From JBBSAT01 sp046351235 (lineage in GTDB: Bacteria; Myxococcota_A; Polyangia; Polyangiales; Sandaracinaceae): 64,000 nt of DNA. This document shows, piece by piece, positions 48,066-56,403 of this stretch. The notes below the pieces were generated by a model. That model searched no databases. It saw nothing but the letters and a program-made list of their open reading frames with translations, and had not been told where the DNA came from. Made by a program: the position numbers and the translations under genes. The stretch's first letter is position 1. Every line of letters starts with the position of its first letter. The stretch covers positions 434,001-498,000 of the forward strand of contig JAXLYV010000004.1 of NCBI GenBank assembly GCA_046351235.1, given 5' to 3'.

Positions 48066-50333
48066 CTATCTCGAGAGCGCCTCGGATCGATTCACGATGC
48101 GCGGCGTGAGGAAGATGAGCAGCTCGTTGCGCTCGTCTCGCACGCGGCGGCGCTGGAAGAGGACGCCGAGGATCGGGATGTCGCCGAAGAACGGGATCTG
48201 GTCGACGGTGCGACCCGTGTTGCGCGTGTAGATGCCGCCGATGACCGCCGTGTGACCGTCCTCGATCAGGAGATCGGTCTCGGCCTCGCGCTTGAGGATC
48301 GTCGGATCACCACGGGGCGAGGTCCGCGTGAAGTCGGGCTCGTCGCGCGTGACCTTCACGTGCATGGAGACGCTGCCGTCGCTCGTGACGTGCGGTCGCA
48401 CGCGGAGCTCGAGCTTCGCTTCCTGGAAGGCCGTCTGCACGCCTTGGGCGCTGATCTGCGAGTACGGGATCAACGTGCCCTGCGCGATGTGCGCCTCGTG
48501 GTTGTCGAGCGTCAGGATGCGCGGGCTCGAGATGATGCGGACGACGCCGGTGGACTCGGCCGCCGAGAGGCGCACGTTCAGGTTCACGCCGCCGCCGAGC
48601 GCGCCCATCGTGATGCCCAGCGCGCCGCCTTGGCCGGTGCTGGTCGTGGCCGGCAGGTTCACGGCGAAGTTCGGCGAGGCGATCTGGCGCTGGAACGGCG
48701 AGAGACCGCCGGTCGGTGTCTGCTGATCGTAGTTACCGCCGGTGAAGCCGAGGTTGGCCGGGAAGATGAGGCCCGTCGGGTTGCCCGTCGCGGTGCTCAT
48801 CGTCACGTCGCCGCCCCACTGGATGCCGACGTCGCGCACGTACTGGCTCGTGGCCTCCACGATGCGCGCCTCGACGAGGACCTGCGGCGTCTGGGTGTCG
48901 AGCGTGCGGATGAGCTCCTCGACGTCGTCGAGGATGTCGGCGATGTCGCGCACGATGAGCGTGTTCGTGCGCTCGTCGACGCTCACCGAGCCACGATCGG
49001 AGAGGAGCTCTTCGACGCGCGGCTCGAGCTCGGCGGCGGTCGCGTAGCTGACGGGCACGAGACGCGTCTCGAGCGGCTCGAGCGTCTCGAGCTGCTTGCG
49101 GCGCTCGATCGCCAGCTCGCGCTCCTTCTCGAGCGTCTCGAGCGGCGCGACGCGGATCAGGTTGCCGCGCCGGACCATGCCGAGGCCCTTGGCCTGGAGG
49201 ATCACCTCGAGCGCCTGGTCCCACGGCACGTTGCGCATGCGGATCGTGACGGTGCCGTCGACATCGTCGCTCGTGACGATGTTCACGCCACCGACCTCGG
49301 CGAGCAGGCGCAGGATGTTGTGGATGTCGGCGTTGTTGAAGTCGAGATCGATGCGGCGACCGCGATAGCGGCGGCTGCCGCGCGCCTCGTCGACCTGGAG
49401 CGGCACGTCGGTGAGGAACGCGGCGGCCTCGTCCGAGTCGAGCTCGTACTCGCCCATCTCCTCCGTGACGGCCTCCATCACGTCCTCTTCGCGCGCGATC
49501 GTGCGCGAGGTAGGACGAGCGGTCGCCTCGGGCGTCGCCGGCGGCGCGGAGAACAGCCACACGATGCGGCGCCCCTCGCGGATCGCGGTGCCGGGCGCGC
49601 CGTCGGGGCGCTCGACCTCGATCGAGACGCGGCCGTCGGCCGTCCGCACGCGCACGCCGCGCACGACGTGGCCCTCGCCGTGGACCTCGACGTCGCGGTT
49701 GCAGTCGGCGCCGATGGACGCCGCCGGCACCTCGAGCCGCGCCGGTCCGACGCTGCCGGGGATCAGATCGAAGGGCGCCGCCTGATCGAGCGTGATCACG
49801 ACGCGGTCGCGCCCGTCGCGGCGCTCGAGGCTGATGCCCTGCACCACCGGCGCGTCGCTCTCGGCCTCGTCGCCGCCCCGATCGCGCGCCAGCCCCACGA
49901 CGGGGACCTCGTCGTCCTCGAAGTCGTCGTCGGCGATGCGGTCGAGGCGCAGCTGGATGCGGCCCGAGGAAGCGCGCGCGCGGTACGTCGCGGGCGCCGA
50001 GAGCTCGAGCTCGATGCGGACGCCGAGCGCGGTCTCGCTCGTCGTGCTCCGCGTCACGAGGCTCGCGTCGCCCTCGAGCGGCACGCCTTCGTCGCCGCGG
50101 ACGTTCGCGTTGGAGACGTCGACGACGATGATGCGTCCTTCGTCGCGGCTCCGGACCTCGTAGGTCGGCACGTCGAAGTCACCGCGGATGGTGAGGTCCG
50201 CACGGCTCCCCGTGCCGTGGACGGTGAGCCCCTCTACGTGCGCCTCCGTGCTCTGCGCGAGCGCGGAAAGCGGCGCGCCGAGCACGAGTGCAAGCGTGAC
50301 GGCGAGGGCCCGACCGAGGATGGCGTGTCGCAT
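48066..50333 (-). CDS. pilQ: Type IV pilus secretin PilQ
   Basis: A 755-residue outer-membrane secretin. After the signal peptide (MRHAILGRALAVTLALVLGA) comes an AMIN-like region ('LTVHGTGSRADLTIRGDF', then a second, 'GISLERRDGRDRVVITLDQA'). A STN/N0-type domain begins near residue 328 ('IDLDFNNADIHNILRLLAEV', 'VPWDQALEVILQAKGLGMVR'). An N1 domain ('PVSYATAAELEPRVEELL') and the secretin core ('TPQVLVEARIVEAT' to 'IPFFGDIPILGVLF') complete the protein. It forms the gate through which the pilus fibre passes. It is the last pil gene and lies 188 bases after pilP, with a terminator-like structure in between. The ribosome site GGAG precedes the ATG. Confidence 0.95.
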   Translation of the reverse strand: MRHAILGRALAVTLALVLGAPLSALAQSTEAHVEGLTVHGTGSRADLTIRGDFDVPTYEVRSRDEGRIIVVDVSNANVRGDEGVPLEGDASLVTRSTTSETALGVRIELELSAPATYRARASSGRIQLRLDRIADDDFEDDEVPVVGLARDRGGDEAESDAPVVQGISLERRDGRDRVVITLDQAAPFDLIPGSVGPARLEVPAASIGADCNRDVEVHGEGHVVRGVRVRTADGRVSIEVERPDGAPGTAIREGRRIVWLFSAPPATPEATARPTSRTIAREEDVMEAVTEEMGEYELDSDEAAAFLTDVPLQVDEARGSRRYRGRRIDLDFNNADIHNILRLLAEVGGVNIVTSDDVDGTVTIRMRNVPWDQALEVILQAKGLGMVRRGNLIRVAPLETLEKERELAIERRKQLETLEPLETRLVPVSYATAAELEPRVEELLSDRGSVSVDERTNTLIVRDIADILDDVEELIRTLDTQTPQVLVEARIVEATSQYVRDVGIQWGGDVTMSTATGNPTGLIFPANLGFTGGNYDQQTPTGGLSPFQRQIASPNFAVNLPATTSTGQGGALGITMGALGGGVNLNVRLSAAESTGVVRIISSPRILTLDNHEAHIAQGTLIPYSQISAQGVQTAFQEAKLELRVRPHVTSDGSVSMHVKVTRDEPDFTRTSPRGDPTILKREAETDLLIEDGHTAVIGGIYTRNTGRTVDQIPFFGDIPILGVLFQRRRVRDERNELLIFLTPRIVNRSEALSR

Positions 50334-50403
50334 GAAAGCTCCAGCGTGAGAGGCACACACGTCCTCTCGTGCGGCGATTCTCTGTCGTGCACGCGCGCCG
50401 CAC

Positions 50404-50442
50404 AAAAAAACGGCGACGCCGGCACGGCTCCGCGCACCGGCG
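50404..50442 (-). terminator. Terminator-like hairpin plus T7 between pilP and pilQ
   Basis: On the minus strand CGCCGGTGC and GTGCCGGCG (50442-50417) form a nine-pair stem with two G-U pairs. Six bases later comes an uninterrupted run of seven T (50410-50404). It lies in the 188-base gap between pilP and pilQ and could attenuate or end the pilMNOP transcript. The separation from the T-run weakens the call. Another hairpin, with arms CGAGCACGC and GCGTGCTCG, lies slightly earlier on the transcript. Confidence 0.4.
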
Positions 50443-50521
50443 CGGCGCCGAAACGGCACGAGCACGCCTCTCTCGAAGCGTGCTCGCGGGCGCGTCCAGC
50501 GGGCGCGTGCGGGTCGTGGCG

Positions 50522-51127
50522 TCAGCCGCCCTGCTCTTCGGACGGATCGTGCAGCGGGATCTCGCGCGTCAGGGGCGGCCGGTTCGGCGCCGTCGGGTCC
50601 TCGCGGGAGAGCACGATCGCGTCCTCGCGGATGCGCTCGACGCGCCAGTTCAGCGAGACGGGCACGCTCTCTTCGCCCCCCGTCTGCACGATCTCGACGC
50701 GGCCGACGAAGTCCCCGCGATGGACCGTGTGCCCGACGCCGTCGCCGCCCATGAGCATCGCGGTGGGATCGGCCACGCCGCTCACGATCGCGATCAGGTG
50801 CATCTCGTCGACCGCGATCTCCTCCATCACGACGTGACGCTGGACCACGATGGGCCCGGTCGCGTGCGGCACGAAGAGGCTCGTGTACGAGCGGAAGGGG
50901 TCGCGGTTGGTGTCGGCCTCGACGAACTGCGAGTCGGGATAGCTGAGCGGCGTCGGCGCAGCGGGCCCGGCCGCGGCGTCGTCGGCGCTCGCCACCGCGC
51001 TCGGGGCGGGGGCCGTCGAGGGCGCGGGGGCTGCCGGCGCCGGCGGGGGGCCGACGGTGATCGTCTCGCCGCCGCAGCCGGTGGCCAGCGCGAGGGCGAG
51101 CACGAGTCGGAGGTCACGTCCGGCCAT
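50522..51127 (-). CDS. pilP: Type IV pilus inner-membrane lipoprotein PilP
   Basis: A 201-residue lipoprotein (MAGRDLRLVLALALATGC). A Pro/Ala-rich linker is followed by the PilP beta domain: 'NRDPFRSYTSLF', 'VDEMHLIAIVSGVADPTAML', 'GHTVHRGDFVGR'. PilP links PilN/PilO to PilQ. The gene begins three bases after the pilO stop, in the conserved pilM-N-O-P-Q order. Confidence 0.92.
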   Translation of the reverse strand: MAGRDLRLVLALALATGCGGETITVGPPPAPAAPAPSTAPAPSAVASADDAAAGPAAPTPLSYPDSQFVEADTNRDPFRSYTSLFVPHATGPIVVQRHVVMEEIAVDEMHLIAIVSGVADPTAMLMGGDGVGHTVHRGDFVGRVEIVQTGGEESVPVSLNWRVERIREDAIVLSREDPTAPNRPPLTREIPLHDPSEEQGG

Positions 51128-51129
51128 GT

Positions 51130-51768
51130 TCAGACTCCTCCCGGGCCGCCGGCCGGAGCGGCCGCCGCCTCTTCGGCCGAGGGCCGCCGGAACGTCGTCG
51201 CGAGCATCGCGACGTCGATCACCACGTCCTCGCCGACGACGTGCGGATTGGCGAGCCCGATGTCCTCGAGGCTGATCGCGCGCTCGAGGCGGCTCACGTT
51301 GTACATGAAGCGCGCGAGCTGGTGATACCGGCCGGCGACGTGCAGCGAGACCGGCAGGCGGATGTACTGGGCCTCCGGCTCCTCGGGCCGCGGCTCCACC
51401 AGGCGCATCTCGAGGCCGCTCGTCTCCGCGAGGCGGTTCAGATCCTGGAGGAACGACGCGATCTCGGCCTGCTCGGGCAGGACGCGCAGGTTCGCGCGAT
51501 CGAGCCCTTCGCGGGAAGCGAGCTGCTCGCGGAGCGCGATGAACTCCTGCTGCCGCGCCTGGGCCTGCGTCATGTCCGCGAGCAGCTGGTTGTGACGCGA
51601 GCGCGCGCTCTCGATGTCCTCGGTGAGCGGCGCGTGGAGCGCGAAGTAGTAGACGAGGCCGATGATCGCGACGACGAAGCCACCGAGGGCGACCTTCGCC
51701 GCCGGCGGGAGCGCGCCGAAGGTCTGCGGCGACTGCGATGCGGGCTTGGCTGCTGCGGGAGGTGCCAT
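51130..51768 (-). CDS. pilO: Type IV pilus alignment protein PilO
   Basis: A 212-residue bitopic inner-membrane protein: a short cytoplasmic N-terminus, one membrane helix ('AKVALGGFVVAIIGLVYYFA'), a coiled coil ('ADMTQAQARQQEFIALREQL'), then a ferredoxin-like domain ('RLPVSLHVAGRYHQLARFMY'). PilO dimerises with PilN to form the periplasmic alignment scaffold. It is the third gene of the operon, 15 bases after pilN. Confidence 0.92.
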   Translation of the reverse strand: MAPPAAAKPASQSPQTFGALPPAAKVALGGFVVAIIGLVYYFALHAPLTEDIESARSRHNQLLADMTQAQARQQEFIALREQLASREGLDRANLRVLPEQAEIASFLQDLNRLAETSGLEMRLVEPRPEEPEAQYIRLPVSLHVAGRYHQLARFMYNVSRLERAISLEDIGLANPHVVGEDVVIDVAMLATTFRRPSAEEAAAAPAGGPGGV

Positions 51769-51783
51769 GGTGCTCCGTGCTCC

Positions 51784-52443
51784 TCAGTAGACGACCGAGC
51801 AGGTCAGCTCGAACGAGATGAGCGCGAGGTGCGTCTCCGGATCGGTGACGGCCTCGGTCTTGGTCAAGGTCACGTCGCCGAACGACTCGCTCAGCGAGAG
51901 CCGGCGCAGGAACTCGGCGACGTCCTCGTTCGTCTTGCCGAGCCCGTGGATCTGCACCTGACGGTCCTCTTCCACGAACGACGTGACCCAGAGACGGCGC
52001 GTGTCCCACGACGGGTTGAAGCCCGCGAGCGGGTTGTCGCGGCGGATCTGCTCGAGACGCTCGGGATCGACCGTCGGCCCGCCGCTGGCGGAGAGGATGT
52101 GCGAGAGCTCGAGCAGCACGCGCGTGGGCCCGAAGCGCGCCCGCTGGAGATCGTTGACGACCGCCTCGAGCTCCTCGCTCTGCGCGAGCTGGCCGCGCAC
52201 CTCTTCGATGTTCGCCGACTGCGCCTGGAGCTGCGTGATCTGCGTCTGCAAGGACGAGTTCTGCGCGGTCTGGACCTCGAGGGCGTTGGTGCCGTTGAAG
52301 TAGAGCAGCGCGCACACGAGCGCCGTGACGAACCCCGCCACGAGATAGGCGATGATCCACGGCGTCGCGCTGCCGTCGCCCGAGCTCGCCGAGCCGCGCG
52401 CCTGCTTGCGCGCCGACGGGAGCAGATTGATGCGTACCATCAT
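51784..52443 (-). CDS. pilN: Type IV pilus alignment protein PilN
   Basis: A 219-residue protein starting MMVRINLLPSARK, the INLLP motif being the segment that binds PilM. It has a membrane helix ('WIIAYLVAGFVTALVCALLY'), a coiled coil ('LQTQITQLQAQSANIEEVRG') and a C-terminal ferredoxin-like domain ('LWVTSFVEEDRQVQIHGLGK'). The order and 37-base spacing after pilM agree with the standard operon. Confidence 0.93.
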   Translation of the reverse strand: MMVRINLLPSARKQARGSASSGDGSATPWIIAYLVAGFVTALVCALLYFNGTNALEVQTAQNSSLQTQITQLQAQSANIEEVRGQLAQSEELEAVVNDLQRARFGPTRVLLELSHILSASGGPTVDPERLEQIRRDNPLAGFNPSWDTRRLWVTSFVEEDRQVQIHGLGKTNEDVAEFLRRLSLSESFGDVTLTKTEAVTDPETHLALISFELTCSVVY

Positions 52444-52480
52444 GGCCGCGGTCCCTTTCCGAAGCTCCGAGCGCCGGCCT

Positions 52481-53536
52481 TCATTCGACCTTCTCCCGGT
52501 CCTTGCGGAGCGCGAGCCCGGCGGCGACGACGGCCTGCGCCGAGCGCTGCGCGAGCAGGCCCTGATCGACCGTCTTCGGGTCGAGCTGCGCGATCTTCAG
52601 CGGGTCGATCACCTCGACGGGCACGCGGGCACGCCGCTGGATCGACTCGAGCAGCGCGCGGATGTTGGCGGTGCCGCCCGAGACGAAGATCTTGTGGACC
52701 TCGCCGTCGCCGCTCGTCGCGAGATAGAAGTCGAGCGAGCGCTGGATCTCGCCGGCGAGCTGCTCGACGACGCGACCGACGATGTCGGGCACCTGGCTCG
52801 GCACGAGGCCGCGCCCATCGCCGCCGCACTTGTACGCCTCGGCCTCGTCCGACGAGATGCCGAGCTCGCGCTGGATCTCCTCGGTGATGTTGTTGCCGCC
52901 GTTGGCGATGTCGCGCGTGAACGAGGTGGTGCCGCCGCTCAGGATGTTCAGCGTGGTGAGCGAGGCCCCGACGTGCAGGAGCGCGATGGTCTGATCGGTG
53001 GGGATCGTCCCGTAGCCCGCTTCGAACGCGTTCTGCACGGTGAAGGCGTCGAGGTCGATGACCTTCGGCTTGAGCTTCGCTTCCAGCGCGAGGTTGGTGA
53101 GCTCGTTCACCTCTTCCTTCTTCGCGGCGACGAGGAGCACGTCCATCTGGCGCTGCTCGTCGCGCTTGGCGACGACCTGCCAGTCCATCTCGACCTCGGC
53201 GAGATCGAAGGGGATGTGCTGCTCGGCCTCCCACTGGATCTGCTCGCGCAGCTCACCCGGGGTCATGAGCGGCATCGTGATCTTCTTGATGATCACCGAG
53301 TGCCCACTGACGCGGAGCGCCACGTCCTTGAGCTTCTGGCGGTGGAAGAGCTTCTCGAGGCCCTCCACCACCGCGCCCGAATTCATGATGTGGCCGTCGA
53401 CGATCGTCTGCGGCGGCAACGGGTGATAGCCGAAGCGAACCAGCGTTCGCTGGCCCTTTCGCCCTTCTTTCAGCTCACAGACCTTGATCGAGCTCGACCC
53501 GATGTCGACCCCGACGAGGTTCTTGCCTTCCGACAT
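52481..53536 (-). CDS. pilM: Type IV pilus actin-like ATPase PilM
   Basis: A 351-residue cytoplasmic protein of the actin/FtsA fold: 'LVGVDIGSSSIKVCELKEG' (phosphate 1), 'IALLHVGASLTTLNILSGG' (phosphate 2), 'IFVSGGTANIRALLESIQRR' (adenosine loop) and 'VEVIDPLKIAQLDPK'. PilM assembles on the inner face of the membrane and binds the PilN N-terminus. It is the first gene of pilMNOPQ. I chose the ATG of MSEGKNL because GGAG lies ~9 bases upstream; a GTG 36 bases earlier is open but gives an atypical extension. The gene is divergent from the LysM gene across about 150 bases with an A/T-rich patch near 53590. Confidence 0.95.
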   Translation of the reverse strand: MSEGKNLVGVDIGSSSIKVCELKEGRKGQRTLVRFGYHPLPPQTIVDGHIMNSGAVVEGLEKLFHRQKLKDVALRVSGHSVIIKKITMPLMTPGELREQIQWEAEQHIPFDLAEVEMDWQVVAKRDEQRQMDVLLVAAKKEEVNELTNLALEAKLKPKVIDLDAFTVQNAFEAGYGTIPTDQTIALLHVGASLTTLNILSGGTTSFTRDIANGGNNITEEIQRELGISSDEAEAYKCGGDGRGLVPSQVPDIVGRVVEQLAGEIQRSLDFYLATSGDGEVHKIFVSGGTANIRALLESIQRRARVPVEVIDPLKIAQLDPKTVDQGLLAQRSAQAVVAAGLALRKDREKVE

Positions 53537-53688
53537 CGTGTGCGGCTCCTCGGCTCCCAGGAATGTTCGCACCCCGCCGGAGCGAGATCAAAAAACGGTC
53601 CGGTCGACCTCCGCGGGGGGGCGGGTCGCCCTTCGAGGCGGCGGCGGGATTGCAGCACCGCCCCAGCTCTGTTAGGGCACCCGGTCGC

Positions 53689-54735
53689 ATGCGTTGGGCC
53701 CTGCCATACCTCTTTCTCTGCTGCCTGCTCGCGCCTTCGGTCGCGCTCGCGCAGACGACCCACGTCGTGCGCCCCGGCCAGTCGCTCGCCCGCATCGCCC
53801 GCCGCTACCACGTGAGCGTGTCGGACCTCGCCGCGGCGAACGGCCTCTCGTCGACCGCGGCCGTGCGCCCCGGGCAGGAGCTGCGCATCCCCGAGACCGG
53901 CGTCGCGTACGTGCGCGCCGGCGACTCGCTCGTCGAGATCGCCCACGACCACAACTGCTCGGTCGCCGAGCTGATGCGCCTGAACCACCTCCACGAGGGG
54001 CAGGCGCTGCAGATCGGGCAGCGGCTCGTGCTTCCCGGCTACGAGGACACGCACCCGAGCGGCTCGCGCTCGCGCTCGCGCTACGGCACGCCGCGCACGC
54101 CGGGCACGGCCACGTTCTATCGGATCGCGACCCACACGCGGCAGCGGGTCCGTCTCGTCGACACCACGCGGCACGCGACGCGCGCGGCGCAGCGGCGCCT
54201 CGGCCTGCTCATGCGCCCCCGCGGCGCGCGCCCGCGCGAGACCTTCCCGAACCCGCCCGCGCGCCTGCTCGAGCTTCTGGCGCGCGTGAGCGATCACTTC
54301 GGCGGCCACGTGATCCAGATCGTGAGCGGCTATCGCCACGCGGGCGGCTTCACGCGCGAGTCGAGCCAGCACACGCACGGCCACGCGATCGACATCCACA
54401 TCGACGGCGTGCCCAACACCGAGCTGCGCGACTACCTGCGGACGTTCGATCGCGTCGGCGTCGGCTACTACCCGCGCAGCTCGTTCGTGCACTTCGACGT
54501 CCGCACGCGGAGCGCCTACTGGGTCGACTGGTCACGCCCGGGCGAGGCCCCGCAGTACCAGCGCCGCGGCGACGCGCCGCCGGCCGATGCGACGAGCGAC
54601 GAGCGCACGGCCGTCGGCGAAGGTGGCGTCGGCGAGGACGAGGCCGAGGTCGAGGCGAGCACCGAAGACGAGACGGAGAGCCCGGACGACACGGCGGTCG
54701 AGGTGATCCCGGCCGATCCACCGGCCACGCCCTGA
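53689..54735 (+). CDS. LysM-M15-like (DUF882/YcbK-type) peptidoglycan protein
   Basis: A 348-residue exported protein with a signal peptide (ends 'APSVALAQT'). Two LysM modules bind peptidoglycan: 'THVVRPGQSLARIARRYHVS' (from ~residue 23) and 'AYVRAGDSLVEIAHDHNCSV' (from ~80). The C-terminal domain shows the M15-type zinc site: 'IVSGYRHAGG', 'HTHGHAIDIHIDG' (HxxxxxxD with His and Asp) and 'SFVHFDVRT' (HFD). The terminal ~60 residues are acidic. It should trim or sense murein crosslinks, possibly to help pilus assembly in view of the divergent pilM gene. Catalytic activity of this subfamily is not always shown. Confidence 0.87.
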   Translation: MRWALPYLFLCCLLAPSVALAQTTHVVRPGQSLARIARRYHVSVSDLAAANGLSSTAAVRPGQELRIPETGVAYVRAGDSLVEIAHDHNCSVAELMRLNHLHEGQALQIGQRLVLPGYEDTHPSGSRSRSRYGTPRTPGTATFYRIATHTRQRVRLVDTTRHATRAAQRRLGLLMRPRGARPRETFPNPPARLLELLARVSDHFGGHVIQIVSGYRHAGGFTRESSQHTHGHAIDIHIDGVPNTELRDYLRTFDRVGVGYYPRSSFVHFDVRTRSAYWVDWSRPGEAPQYQRRGDAPPADATSDERTAVGEGGVGEDEAEVEASTEDETESPDDTAVEVIPADPPATP

Positions 54736-54749
54736 GGCGACGGGCCGCG

Positions 54750-54983
54750 CTACGGCGCGGGCCGCTCGCCCATGCCCGGGCAGGCGACGATCAGCGAGCG
54801 CTCGATCTCGCAGAGCCCCGTCACGCAGAGCGCCATCTCGCCGCACGTGCGGTCGGGGTTGCAGTCGGCGGTCGTCGTGCACGGCATGCCGCCCATGCGA
54901 TCGGGCGGCGGATCCGTCCGCGGACAGCCGCTCCCCAGAGCGGCGAGGGCGAGCACGAGCGCGGGCAGAACGGCGCGGACCAC
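54750..54983 (-). CDS. Small Cys-rich lipoprotein
   Basis: A 77-residue lipoprotein from GTG 54983 ('VVRAVLPALVLALAALGSGC', lipobox GSGC). The mature part has six more Cys ('CTTTADCNPDRTCGEMALCV'), pairing probably into disulphides. Longer in-frame starts add a non-leader N-terminus. It is convergent with the LysM gene. No family was recognised. Confidence 0.6.
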   Translation of the reverse strand: MVRAVLPALVLALAALGSGCPRTDPPPDRMGGMPCTTTADCNPDRTCGEMALCVTGLCEIERSLIVACPGMGERPAP

Positions 54984-55029
54984 GTGGCGAGCGTAGCGCG
55001 AGCCTCTGCGGAGCGCGAACGAACGAGCC

Positions 55030-55521
55030 TCACCGGCGACCGGCGAGCTCGTCACGGAAGCGGGTCCGAAGGATCTTGCGCCACCCGGCCTCCATCACGA
55101 AGCTGACGAGGACGAGCTTGCATCCCTCGAAGCCCAGGTGCTCGAGGATCACGCGCGTGCCTCCGGGCGCGTCCTCGAGCCGTAGCCGGAGGACCGTGTC
55201 CAGCTCGGCGAAGAGGCCGCGGCCGAGCGCGCGCACCGGCTCCGACTCGACCCCCGCGCACGCGATCGCCTTGTCGCCGCGCGCCCGCCCCCGGTACCAG
55301 AAGGCCAGTCGCGTGCCGGGCACGAGCTCGGTCACTTCGCAGTGCGTGATCCCGTCCCAGCCGCGCTGAGGCCGCATCCGGAAGGTGAAGGCACGTCCGA
55401 CGATCGGCTCGAAGTCGGTGGGCATCAGCCATCGACCGAGCGCCTCCCGGGTCGCGAGCGCCTCCCACACGCGCTCGCGGGGCACGGGGACCGTCGTCAC
55501 GAGCCGGACGTCGCGCCTCAT
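55030..55521 (-). CDS. SRPBCC/AHA1-domain protein (second)
   Basis: A 163-residue protein of the START/SRPBCC fold with the AHSA1 pattern: 'VTTVPVPRERVWEALATREA', 'LGRWLMPTDFEPIVGRAFTF', 'VTELVPGTRLAFWYRG', 'GTRVILEHLGFEG'. The deep pocket of these domains binds small hydrophobic ligands. Its start overlaps the stop of the upstream SRPBCC gene (ATGA), and both have 'GWRKML/GWRKIL' ends, so they are tandem paralogues within an ArsR-led operon. Confidence 0.85.
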   Translation of the reverse strand: MRRDVRLVTTVPVPRERVWEALATREALGRWLMPTDFEPIVGRAFTFRMRPQRGWDGITHCEVTELVPGTRLAFWYRGRARGDKAIACAGVESEPVRALGRGLFAELDTVLRLRLEDAPGGTRVILEHLGFEGCKLVLVSFVMEAGWRKILRTRFRDELAGRR

Positions 55522-55973
55522 GCCGAGCCGATCGCATCGGTGGGCGCCGCGCTCGCATGGCGCGCGAGCACGGCGGGCAAGCGCACGTCGAGCATCTTCC
55601 TCCAGCCCGGGCCCATCATGAAGCGTGCGAGCATCCATCCGCCGACTCCCTCGAAGCCCGCGTGCTCGAACGAGAGCCGCGTGCCGTCTCCCTCCGGGCG
55701 GATCTCGTAGCGCACGCGCATCGGCGCTCGCTTCTCGTCGCCGACCCAGGTGTAGGCGAGCACGCGCTCGGGGACGCACTCGACGACCTCGCACTCGACG
55801 AAGCCCCGCCAGCCCGGCTGCGGCGGCGCACGGAGCACGAACTTCGCGCCGATGCGCGCCTCGAAGTCGTCGGTCTTCATGAGCCACTCGCTGATCGCCG
55901 CGCGATCGGTGAGCGCGCGCCAGACGCGCGCGGGTGGATGCGGATATCGGCGCTCGAGCCTGATGACGGTCAT
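55518..55973 (-). CDS. SRPBCC/AHA1-domain protein (first)
   Basis: A 151-residue SRPBCC protein: 'LERRYPHPPARVWRALTDRA', 'ISEWLMKTDDFEARIGAKFV', 'CEVVECVPERVLAYTWVGDE', 'GTRLSFEHAGFEG'. It overlaps the ArsR gene upstream and the second SRPBCC gene downstream by four bases each. ArsR-SRPBCC pairs are common; the SRPBCC protein may bind or convert the signal that the regulator responds to, but no ligand is known. Confidence 0.86.
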   Translation of the reverse strand: MTVIRLERRYPHPPARVWRALTDRAAISEWLMKTDDFEARIGAKFVLRAPPQPGWRGFVECEVVECVPERVLAYTWVGDEKRAPMRVRYEIRPEGDGTRLSFEHAGFEGVGGWMLARFMMGPGWRKMLDVRLPAVLARHASAAPTDAIGSA

Positions 55974-56302
55974 TTCTCCTCCAGCTCTCGGTCGAGGTAG
56001 GCACCGAGCGCGTCGAGGCGCTCGTTCCAGAATCGCTCGTAGTGCGCGACCCACCGCGCGACGCGCTTCAGGGGCGCGGGGCGCAGCGTGTAGAAGCGCT
56101 GCCGTCCCTCGCTGCGGACGCGGACCAGGCCCGCATCACGGAGCACGCCGAGGTGTTGCGAGACCGCCGACTGCGAGGCGCGAAAAGGCGCGGCGAGCTG
56201 CCCCGCCGAGTGCTCGCCGCTGGCGAGGCGATGCAGGATCGCGCGCCGGGTCGGGTCGGCGATGGCGAGAAACACGTCGGCGTGGGCGGTGCGGCGGTGC
56301 AC
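55970..56302 (-). CDS. ArsR-family repressor
   Basis: A 110-residue winged-helix regulator: 'DVFLAIADPTRRAILHRLAS', recognition helix 'FRASQSAVSQHLGVLRDAGL', wing 'VRVRSEGRQRFYTLRPAPLK'. No metal-binding CVC motif in alpha-3, so it is of the non-metal type often paired with AHSA1/SRPBCC genes. It begins at GTG 56302, immediately beside a perfect palindrome that is its probable operator, implying autoregulation. It is the first gene of a three-gene overlapping operon. Confidence 0.9.
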   Translation of the reverse strand: MHRRTAHADVFLAIADPTRRAILHRLASGEHSAGQLAAPFRASQSAVSQHLGVLRDAGLVRVRSEGRQRFYTLRPAPLKRVARWVAHYERFWNERLDALGAYLDRELEEK

Positions 56303-56334
56303 GACAACGCATTAGCATTTGCTAATGCGTTGTC
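56303..56334. promoter_or_regulatory. Perfect palindrome, probable ArsR operator
   Basis: Arms GACAACGCATTAGCA and TGCTAATGCGTTGTC flank TT, 15 perfect pairs. It touches the GTG start of the ArsR gene; on the minus strand its GCTAAT ends 8 bases before the GTG and may be the -10. Binding there would block the promoter. The inner TTAGCA-N2-TGCTAA is A/T-rich in a G+C-rich setting. Confidence 0.7.
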
Positions 56335-56403
56335 CACCCGAGCAGGGGTGGAGGATCCACCCACCGGGGCAGGATCTGCCTCGTGTGGCGCCGGGCGCGC
56401 GCC

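Noticed and set aside
46443..50837. Long plus-strand frame (1464 codons) across the reverse transcriptase, non-coding region and pilQ
   Set aside because: It opposes two well-supported genes and has the same biased composition as other antisense frames.
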